Below are positions 7,256 to 13,096 of a stretch of 15,069 bases of DNA, piece after piece. The position numbers and the translations under genes were made by a program. The notes beneath the pieces are model-generated. The model had not been told where the DNA came from and did no database searches. It saw only the letters and a program-made list of their open reading frames with translations. Position 1 is the first letter of the stretch; the number at the start of each line of letters is the position of its first letter. Source of the stretch: Phycisphaerae bacterium (GTDB lineage: Bacteria > Planctomycetota > Phycisphaerae > Phycisphaerales > Phycisphaeraceae); contig NZCH01000078.1 of NCBI GenBank assembly GCA_002688155.1, positions 1-15,069 of the forward strand, given 5' to 3'.

Positions 7256-8434
7256 CTACTGCTGTCCGCACAGTCGCGCTACAAGCCACTGGGCAACCTC
7301 GACGGCACCGTCCGTAGGGCGCGCCTGACCAAGTTTGTCGGACATGGTGGCCAACTGCGGTCTGTCGGTCAGCAGGCCGATGAGTGTGTCTTCCATGGCG
7401 TGCGCGTTGCGCGCAGGGTCGGTCAGGTCGGTGAGCATGATCGCGCCGCCGGTGGCAACCATCGGCCTGGCGTTGTGCCGCTGATGCTGGTCGCGGTGCA
7501 TCGGATACGGCAGGAAGATGGTCGGCGCAACATTGGCCCACGCTTCGCCAACTCCGTTGGCACCCGCCCGGCTGATCGCCAGATTCGCGCTGCGCCACGC
7601 GAGCCCCATCGTGTCACAAAACCCAACCACCTTGATGCGCAGCGACGCGCCGGCATCGTTTAGTTGTTTGTATGTTTGCGTGACGATCTTCGTGTGCGCG
7701 GGCCCGCAAATGTGCAGAATCTGCCATTCGTGTAACGCGTGTTGCACAGCTTCGCGGCCGGCAAGGTTGAGCATCGTCAGGTTAATTGATTGCGCGCCCT
7801 GGCTGCCGCCGACAGCGAGCAGCGTGAAAAGGTCGGGATCCAGTCCGAGTTGAGCACGTGCGTCGCCCTGATCGTCAGGCCCCAGCGCAACACGGCGCAG
7901 CGGCAGCCCGATGAGCTGCGCATTGTCGAGTATGGGCGACTCGTAAACGGTGAACGTTTTCGTCGCGTGTCGGGCGACGATGCGATTCGCCTTGCCGGGT
8001 ACGGCGTCGAGATTGACGAGCACGGTATCGACGCCTTCGCGCCGCGCGGCATCGACGACCGGCGCGGCGGCGAACCCGCCGGTAGCGACGACCGCCTTCG
8101 CGCTGCGACGTTTGATCAACTCTCGCGCTACGTAAACGCTCTTGCGATAGGCGCTGTAAAACGAAAACATCTTCAGAGGATTACTTGAAAAGGGTTTGAC
8201 CGGTAACGGCGCAAAATCCTGGTTCGCTTGTTTGAGAATGCGCGCATCAAGCGGTCGCTGGGACACCATGAAGAACGGCTCGATGGTCAAGCCCAACTCG
8301 GCCAGCCGATTGGCGATCGCGATATTGGGAAAGATATGTCCGCCGGACCCACCGCCGGCCAAGAAAACCACCGGCGGCCGGTCGTCGGGTGCTGCGGTTA
8401 CGTTCGAGACAGGCACTTCCTGATCGTGGGGCAC
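7256..8434 (-). CDS. murG: MurG-type UDP-GlcNAc:undecaprenyl-PP-MurNAc-pentapeptide glucosaminyltransferase
   Basis: Predicted to add GlcNAc to lipid I, forming lipid II, on the inner face of the cytoplasmic membrane (GT28, GT-B fold). It is 392 residues; about 355 is usual, with an N-terminal addition of some 20 residues. Visible motifs: the Gly-rich loop GGGSGGH at 27-33, VVATGGFAAAP at 115-125 (the GGY/GF region), VPGKANR at 145-151, the second Gly loop VGGSQGAQSIN at 208-218, and the donor-site region ISRAGANGVGEA at 287-298, then LPYPMHRDQHQRHNA. The segment that normally reads HEQN before xVPG is VNLD at 140-143, a notable departure. Start is GTG at 8434, fixed by a -10 hexamer 6 nt upstream. 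Clustering with ispA and dxs fits envelope precursor supply. A divergent GT28 enzyme with another acceptor is a less likely alternative. Confidence 0.87.
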   Translation of the reverse strand: MPHDQEVPVSNVTAAPDDRPPVVFLAGGGSGGHIFPNIAIANRLAELGLTIEPFFMVSQRPLDARILKQANQDFAPLPVKPFSSNPLKMFSFYSAYRKSVYVARELIKRRSAKAVVATGGFAAAPVVDAARREGVDTVLVNLDAVPGKANRIVARHATKTFTVYESPILDNAQLIGLPLRRVALGPDDQGDARAQLGLDPDLFTLLAVGGSQGAQSINLTMLNLAGREAVQHALHEWQILHICGPAHTKIVTQTYKQLNDAGASLRIKVVGFCDTMGLAWRSANLAISRAGANGVGEAWANVAPTIFLPYPMHRDQHQRHNARPMVATGGAIMLTDLTDPARNAHAMEDTLIGLLTDRPQLATMSDKLGQARPTDGAVEVAQWLVARLCGQQ

Positions 8435-8440
8435 AAATGT

Positions 8441-8446
8441 ATTTTA
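8441..8446 (-). promoter_or_regulatory. -10 hexamer for leaderless murG transcript
   Basis: TAAAAT on the minus strand ends 6 nt before the GTG at 8434, with spacer ACATTT. The same spacing is seen before prmC, the MazG gene and ispA. It places the predicted transcription start on the G of a GTG start codon. Confidence 0.6.
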
Positions 8447-8481
8447 GCCGGCCGCCACTGGTGCGGTCGTTTTCGGCGCGG

Positions 8482-9546
8482 TCAATTCAGTCCCAGGCAT
8501 TCTGCGAAGAACGCTGCGGACTTGTTCGCGCCCCACGCATGCGGGCCGGGGAACAGGTCCAGTTCGAGCCGATCCGCGGCGCCCGCAGCCCTGTAAATCT
8601 TCTTGAGTTGTTTGAAATGGTGGGGCAGCGCGTGATCGACCTGAAAACACCCGTCGTGGACACCGATCTCGACGAGTAGCGGCCTGGGCGCGATCAAGCC
8701 CTGAATGTCCGCGATGTCCGCCAGCACAAAACAACCGGGCGTGACCTGCGACCCGCACACGTTGTACGTGCGGTACGCGATGTCGTACCAGGGCCCGGCG
8801 TAACAAATGATGTCACCGGCCTTGAAACGCGAATCCGTGACCATCATCCACGTCGTCATCGTGCCGCCCTGGCTTAATCCCATGACGCCCAGCCGGTTCT
8901 TGTCGACGAATGGAAGCGTACAGACAAAGTCGGTCACCCGGCTGCCATCGTGGCAATTCAGCGCAAGAGGTGTGGTGCCCAGCATTGTCGCGCAAAGATA
9001 GCTGATGTTGCACGAGTCGCGCTGACCGAGCATTTCCGCCGCGTGGTTGTTTTTTTCGGCGTACCCGCGTTCGCCGAACCCCAGCCAGTCGATTGCATAC
9101 GTGACAAACCCCTGCCTGGCCATCTGCAGGCCATAGTCGTAGTTGTGCTGTTGGATCTCCTTCGCCATCGCGGCTTCCGTGCCGATTCCCATGACCGAAT
9201 CCTTGCCGAACGTTCCGTGCCCGTGGCAAGCCAGAATCGCCGGCCTCTTTTCGCTGCGCTTCAGGTCGCCGGGCCGGAACACGTACAGCGTCGCCGACAG
9301 GTTCGGCTGTACATCGAGCACCCAGCGCTGTTTGATCAGCCCGTCGGCTTCCCATTCGGTGATCAGTTCAGGACGCGGCGGCACTTTGGACGGCGCAGCG
9401 CCAAGCGTTGCCAGCACCTTCGGGCGAAGTGTTTTTTTCCACTGGTTGAACTGTGAAGGCGTCGTACCGCGAAAGGCGTGTTTCGGGCGATGGCGCTTGC
9501 CCCATTCATCGAAGAAAACAAACGGACTGAGATTGCGTCGTGTCAT
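8482..9546 (-). CDS. Alpha/beta hydrolase (acetyl-xylan-esterase / dienelactone-hydrolase-like)
   Basis: Predicted serine hydrolase of 354 residues with no signal peptide, so probably cytoplasmic. The nucleophile elbow GLSQGG at 223-228 gives Ser225. The likely acid is Asp298 in GVHDG and the base His336 in FPGPHAWG. ACHGHG at 106-111 marks the strand before the oxyanion region, and IDWLGFGERG at 152-161 is typical of the esterase group related to acetyl xylan esterases and Abhydrolase_7. The substrate is unknown. The ATG at 9546 has no clear Shine-Dalgarno and no -10 at leaderless spacing. The sequence immediately upstream is the remnant of another hydrolase gene, whose promoter may be read through. 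murG begins 47 nt downstream with its own promoter. Confidence 0.82.
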   Translation of the reverse strand: MTRRNLSPFVFFDEWGKRHRPKHAFRGTTPSQFNQWKKTLRPKVLATLGAAPSKVPPRPELITEWEADGLIKQRWVLDVQPNLSATLYVFRPGDLKRSEKRPAILACHGHGTFGKDSVMGIGTEAAMAKEIQQHNYDYGLQMARQGFVTYAIDWLGFGERGYAEKNNHAAEMLGQRDSCNISYLCATMLGTTPLALNCHDGSRVTDFVCTLPFVDKNRLGVMGLSQGGTMTTWMMVTDSRFKAGDIICYAGPWYDIAYRTYNVCGSQVTPGCFVLADIADIQGLIAPRPLLVEIGVHDGCFQVDHALPHHFKQLKKIYRAAGAADRLELDLFPGPHAWGANKSAAFFAECLGLN

Positions 9547-9549
9547 GGT

Positions 9550-9812
9550 TTAAAGACCTGTCGAAGGAAGCCTCGCATATGTCGGCGCGGCGGTTGTACC
9601 TGACGTTGTCGATTCCCGCCTTATCGGCGTCGTGGCTGGTGAAACGGTGGACTGGGCCGCCGTAATCGATCCATTGCCACTGGGCTTGGGCGCGGTATTG
9701 TGCCGTTGTGCGCGTACACGATGGTTTTCGTCGCGATGTCAGCGCACCCAATCTGAATCGGTCCAGCAGCGGCGATTACGGCGAGGGCGAATGTGATCGT
9801 GTTCCGTCGCAT
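9550..9812 (-). pseudogene. Remnant of a secreted dienelactone hydrolase gene, internally deleted
   Basis: Two pieces of one hydrolase are recognisable in two frames. The ATG at 9812 opens a signal peptide of basic MRR and a hydrophobic core to about residue 22. This is followed by ADIATKTIVYAHNGT (24-38), which resembles the mature start of dienelactone hydrolases (xxIKTKxIxYxxGDT). After about 9698 this frame turns to basic low-quality sequence and ends at 9621. In a second frame, from about 9690 to 9575, the C-terminus of the same family appears: WQWIDYGGPVHRFT, ADKAGI, then YNRRAD, containing the catalytic-His region. Roughly 150-180 residues in between, with the nucleophile Cys/Ser, are missing, and the end has been lost against the next gene. 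The match is from memory of the family, not a search. A very small unrelated gene is the alternative. Confidence 0.6.
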
Positions 9813-9870
9813 ATTCCACGCTCGTTGTGTAACGTTGCCTCACGTACCTGATCCGTGAACTTCACGACGT

Positions 9871-9898
9871 ATTGTACGTATATCCAAACGTATGTCAC
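9871..9898 (-). promoter_or_regulatory. Candidate promoter upstream of the hydrolase remnant
   Basis: On the minus strand, GTGACA (9893-9898) and TACAAT (9871-9876) are separated by 16 nt; each is 5 of 6 to consensus. The predicted start near 9864 gives a leader of about 50 nt before the remnant ATG. It could now supply the hydrolase gene at 9546. Confidence 0.4.
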
Positions 9899-10057
9899 CG
9901 CACGATAAACCTCTTGCCGCCATTCGCCTTATGCAATGTGCAAACTGGAAATCGAAGATCGGCGATCCCAGGGCGATTTACCACGCCAGCCCTGCGTGAT
10001 AGGCTGATTCAATCTGGACAGGCTTCGCTCATCTTGAACACAGGAAGGAAGTGTTCC
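9877..10057. other. Intergenic region before the secreted protein, no gene seen
   Basis: The region contains stops in the useful frames or sequence without protein character. The frame of the downstream secreted protein is open back to 9872, but the extra 62 residues precede a clear signal peptide and are not credible. No convincing plus-strand promoter was found. Confidence 0.4.
10042..10049 (+). promoter_or_regulatory. Shine-Dalgarno that fixes the start at 10058
   Basis: AGGAAGGA lies 8 nt before the ATG at 10058. Together with the signal peptide that begins there, it selects this start over the upstream ATG at 9872. Confidence 0.75.
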
Positions 10058-12346
10058 ATGTCGTGCAAATCCATTGTGCCGGGCGTATTTCCGGGCGTGT
10101 TTTTGGGTGTATTTCTGGGCGTGTTGCTGGGCATTGTTCCAGCATCAATCCGACAGGCGTCGGCGCAGCCACTGGCCAGGTACGTGCCCGGGGATGTGAT
10201 CGCGTACGTCGGTTGGCGTGGCATTGACGACATGGGGCCGGGCTGGGACGAGTCGCACTTCAAGGCCGTTCTCGAAGCGACCAAGTTGCCGACATTGTCC
10301 GCACAGTTCTTCGATACGTTTATGCGTATTGCGCAGCAGGACGATCCGAATGCGGCCGAGACAGGGACGATGGTCAAGAGCATGTTCAGCGCTTTTTGGC
10401 ATCACTCGTGCGCGTTCTACATCGAGAACCTGACGGTTGAGCAGATTGAAAACGAAAAGCCGCGCATCGCGATGATTTGGAAGGCGGGCGATCAAGCGAC
10501 CCAACTGAAAGATTGGCTTCAGAGTCTGATCGATAAGCAGCGTATCAATGACCCGGGCGCGGCTCGCGTGGTTCAGAAGGGCAGCCTGATCATGTTCGCT
10601 TCTGGTTACCCGGAGCAAGAGGCACTGCTGACGATGCGGCGGGACGACTCGTTGCAGTCGCATAAAGGTTTCCGTGAATCGGTCGCCAGTTTGCATGATC
10701 AACCGGCAGCCGTTGGTTTCTTCGATATCGCGCGGGTGATCGCGCTGGTCGATCAGGCGGCGCAGCAGGAGGCCGATGAAGAGGAACTAAAAGTCTGGCA
10801 GAATCTGAAAACATCGCTCGGGCTGGGCACGCTCGGGCACGCGACGGTTGTCGGCGGTTTCCAGGGCAAACAGTGGATCACCAGCGCGCACGTGGAGGCG
10901 CCCGCGCCGCGCCGCGGCATTGCACACCTGCTCGATGAACCGGCGCTGACTGCGGAGGACTTGCGCGCCGTGCCCGCGACCGCGACATGGTTGTGGGTCG
11001 GTCAATTGAGCCCCACGCGCATCATGGACCTGGTTCGCAGTACGATCGGCCAGATTGCTCCCGATGATCGCAACGAATTCGAGATCGAGTTGCAAAACGC
11101 GGGCGAGCAGTTGGGCATCGATATCGAACGCGACCTGATCAAGGCGATGGGATCGAGGTGGACTGCGTACGGTGACCCGGGCATGTCCGCGATGGGTATC
11201 GGTTTTGTGCTGGCCAACAATCTCGCCGTACCCGACCGCGCGAACAAAGCGCTCATCGCGATCGAACAGCGAATCAATGAGATGATGGCCCAGAACGGCG
11301 ACGCGGACCAGCAGGGCATGCAGATGCGCTTCCGCGAAGTGCCTTACGAAGGCGTGACGGTGCACACGCTTGCGTTACCCATGTTCGCTTCGCCGAGTTG
11401 GGCGATCCACAACGGCAAGCTGTATTTTTCAACGACGCCGCAGGCGATCGTGCAGGCGGTACAGCATGAGGGTGCGTCAATTCTCGATAACCCGGCGTTT
11501 CAGCACGCGCGCAAGGCACTGGGTGATCATCCGGCGAATCAGGTGGCGTTTGTCGACCTGCCCAGGACTGCGTTGCAGGCGTATCAGTCGGTCGCGATGT
11601 TGCTGCAGTTCCTGCCGATGATGGCGCCGGAGCTGGCGAATCGGCCGCCGGTGATGCTCCCGCCGATCACAGCGATCATGCCGCACCTGACGCCCGTGTG
11701 TCAGATCACGTGGATGGACGACGCGGGCTTGCACTCGCGCGGGATCAGCCCGTTACCAGGCGCAGGCGTGCTCGGCGGCAATCCACTCATGGGCGCCGGC
11801 GCTGGCAGTGGGGCGATGATGATCGGTGCACTGTTGCCAGCGCTGCAGTCCGCGCGCAGGACCACGAAAAATCTCACATCCACCACGAACGCTTCGGCCA
11901 TTTGTAAGCACGCGATCCTCTGGGCGGACACGAACGATGGCCATATGCCAGATCACCTGCTTACACTCGTCCGCGACATTGACACGCCTCTGGAGTTGCT
12001 CATTTCACCAACATCGAAAACTACGGTGCCGGCCGACTTTCAACGGTGGCCGATGAAAGAGCAGCGCACGTGGATCGATGAGCACGCATCGTACGTGCTT
12101 GTTCCGGGTCTTATGAACAACACCAACGCGCGCGAAGTCGTCGTTTTCGAGAAACTTCACTCCCGCGGGCAGAAAGGTATCGCCGTCGCCTACGGCGATG
12201 CCCACGTATCGCACCTCGAATTATCCGAAGCGCGTGCGCTGATTCAGGAGCAGACCGGCCGAAGTTTAAAGCAATGGAGCCGTCAGCCGGCACAAGGCGG
12301 GACGACGTCCAAAAAGCGCAGTACGCCGCCGCCGGCGCCGTTTTAG
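10058..12346 (+). CDS. Large secreted protein, DUF3352-like body with pilin/DUF1559-like tail
   Basis: A 762-residue exported protein of unknown function. A signal peptide with a long hydrophobic core of PGVF/LGVF repeats (residues 8-27) ends near ASAQ at 34-37. The body, about 38-570, opens with YVPGDVIAYVGWRG and alternates short domains with phrases such as SWAIHNGKLYFSTTPQAI and NQVAFVDLPR. These resemble the DUF3352-type proteins common in planctomycetes and cyanobacteria, which measure as repeated beta/alpha modules. A Gly-rich linker (about 565-586) precedes MMIGALLPALQSARR at 587-601 and NASAICKHAILWADTNDGHMPD. The tail ends in a YVLVPGL segment and GIAVAYGDAHVSHLE. This is the layout of planctomycete pseudopilins after their transmembrane helix, here internal rather than N-terminal. 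The C-terminus is basic and Pro-rich. The gene appears monocistronic and converges with rplS. No enzymatic motif is visible. Confidence 0.8.
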   Translation: MSCKSIVPGVFPGVFLGVFLGVLLGIVPASIRQASAQPLARYVPGDVIAYVGWRGIDDMGPGWDESHFKAVLEATKLPTLSAQFFDTFMRIAQQDDPNAAETGTMVKSMFSAFWHHSCAFYIENLTVEQIENEKPRIAMIWKAGDQATQLKDWLQSLIDKQRINDPGAARVVQKGSLIMFASGYPEQEALLTMRRDDSLQSHKGFRESVASLHDQPAAVGFFDIARVIALVDQAAQQEADEEELKVWQNLKTSLGLGTLGHATVVGGFQGKQWITSAHVEAPAPRRGIAHLLDEPALTAEDLRAVPATATWLWVGQLSPTRIMDLVRSTIGQIAPDDRNEFEIELQNAGEQLGIDIERDLIKAMGSRWTAYGDPGMSAMGIGFVLANNLAVPDRANKALIAIEQRINEMMAQNGDADQQGMQMRFREVPYEGVTVHTLALPMFASPSWAIHNGKLYFSTTPQAIVQAVQHEGASILDNPAFQHARKALGDHPANQVAFVDLPRTALQAYQSVAMLLQFLPMMAPELANRPPVMLPPITAIMPHLTPVCQITWMDDAGLHSRGISPLPGAGVLGGNPLMGAGAGSGAMMIGALLPALQSARRTTKNLTSTTNASAICKHAILWADTNDGHMPDHLLTLVRDIDTPLELLISPTSKTTVPADFQRWPMKEQRTWIDEHASYVLVPGLMNNTNAREVVVFEKLHSRGQKGIAVAYGDAHVSHLELSEARALIQEQTGRSLKQWSRQPAQGGTTSKKRSTPPPAPF
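10079..10138 (+). repeat. Five-unit 12-nt in-frame tandem repeat in the signal peptide
   Basis: Five 12-nt units begin at 10079, 10091, 10103, 10115 and 10127. The first is CCGGGCGTATTT, and the units encode PGVF, PGVF, LGVF, LGVL and LGIV. They form most of the hydrophobic core of the signal peptide. Units differ at 1-4 positions, so the expansion is not very recent. Confidence 0.85.
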
Positions 12347-12411
12347 ATCAGTGCAATTTTAATGGGGACGCCGCACGTCTCTCGATTTGGCTGCGGTGCC
12401 GGCATCGCGAT

Positions 12412-12429
12412 CCGGTCGCAAGCGACCGG
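12412..12429. terminator. Hairpin between convergent genes, possible bidirectional terminator
   Basis: CCGGTCG (12412-12418), a CAAG loop, then CGACCGG (12423-12429), a perfect 7-bp stem. It lies 65 nt after the secreted-protein stop and 29 nt after the rplS stop on the other strand. No T-run follows on either strand, so intrinsic termination is uncertain. Confidence 0.4.
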
Positions 12430-12458
12430 GCTGAAAACGGGGCGACGCGCGGGATTGG

Positions 12459-12953
12459 TTAAGATTCGGTATTTGATTCTGACGCGGTTTCTGATGTGAC
12501 CGCATCGCCCACGGTGTTGTCGGTGACCGTTTCATCACCGGCCCCGTCTGACGCATCGTCGGCCAGTTCCTCCTTTGGATCTTCCTTGACGACCTGGCCC
12601 AGCCCGCGGCGGCGGTCGCGCAGGCGGCGCTTCTTGCCCACGCGCTCGCGCAGGTAATACAGCTTCGACCTGCGGATGTGACTGTGACGCTTGATCTCGA
12701 TCTTCGCGATCATCGGTGAGTGGATCGGAAAGACGCGCTCGACGCCTTCATTGGCGACGATCCGCCGCACGGTGAACGTGCGTGACACCCCCGTGCCGGT
12801 GATGCGGAGCACAACGCCGGCGAACACCTGGACCCGCTCCTTGCTGCCTTCGACGATCCGAACGTGCACATCGATGGTATCGCCGACGCTGATGTCGGGG
12901 ATATCACTGCGCAACTGTTCCTTTTCAACGTGATCGATGATCGCCTGGCTCAT
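12459..12953 (-). CDS. rplS: 50S ribosomal protein L19 with acidic C-terminal tail
   Basis: L19 sits at the 30S-50S interface of the ribosome. The core is unmistakable within residues 1-115: VGDTIDVHVRIVEGSKERVQ at 23-42, FAGVVLR at 44-50, TFTVRRI at 59-65, GVERVFPIHSP at 70-80, and RRSKLYYLRER at 94-104. Normal length is about 115 residues, but this protein has 164. The tail from about 122 is rich in Asp, Glu, Ser and Thr, with no Lys or Arg after residue 127. The start is ATG at 12953, with AGGTGG at 12959-12964 upstream. An in-frame GTG at 12962 is rejected because it overlaps that site. No trmD or rpsP is adjacent in this window, so the usual rpsP-rimM-trmD-rplS order is not seen on the upstream side. 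Confidence 0.95.
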   Translation of the reverse strand: MSQAIIDHVEKEQLRSDIPDISVGDTIDVHVRIVEGSKERVQVFAGVVLRITGTGVSRTFTVRRIVANEGVERVFPIHSPMIAKIEIKRHSHIRRSKLYYLRERVGKKRRLRDRRRGLGQVVKEDPKEELADDASDGAGDETVTDNTVGDAVTSETASESNTES

Positions 12954-12997
12954 GGGGCCCACCTTTCATAGTCACGGCCGTCGGCACCGGGCCGAAC

Positions 12998-13003
12998 ATT
13001 GTA
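12998..13003 (-). promoter_or_regulatory. -10 hexamer of rplS promoter
   Basis: TACAAT on the minus strand, 44 nt before the rplS ATG, giving a leader of about 38 nt that contains the Shine-Dalgarno. The -35 region is poor. A near-palindrome, GCACCACGTAGTGC at 13011-13024 (12 of 14 positions symmetric), covers the spacer and -35. Confidence 0.45.
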
Positions 13004-13044
13004 GCGAATCGCACCACGTAGTGCCCGGAAACCTGCGCGGCAGT

Positions 13045-13064
13045 CCGCGGATGAACAGCCGCGG
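13045..13064 (-). terminator. GC-rich hairpin after the TPR-alphaCTD gene
   Basis: CCGCGG at 13045-13050 and 13059-13064 pair around an 8-nt loop, 33 nt past the stop of the upstream minus-strand gene and upstream of the rplS promoter. No T-run follows, so the role is uncertain. Confidence 0.3.
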
Positions 13065-13096
13065 GCTTGGAATCCCCGACTTTCTGGACTTTCGAC

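Noticed and set aside
7140..7598. Upstream extension of the ispA frame to 452 residues
   Set aside because: The extra 153 residues are Arg/Cys-rich with no family resemblance, overlap murG on the same strand, and precede the TATAAT promoter. IspA homology begins at the ATG at 7139.
9872..10057. N-terminal extension of the secreted protein from the ATG at 9872
   Set aside because: A strong Shine-Dalgarno and a clear signal peptide begin at 10058, and the extension would bury the signal peptide.
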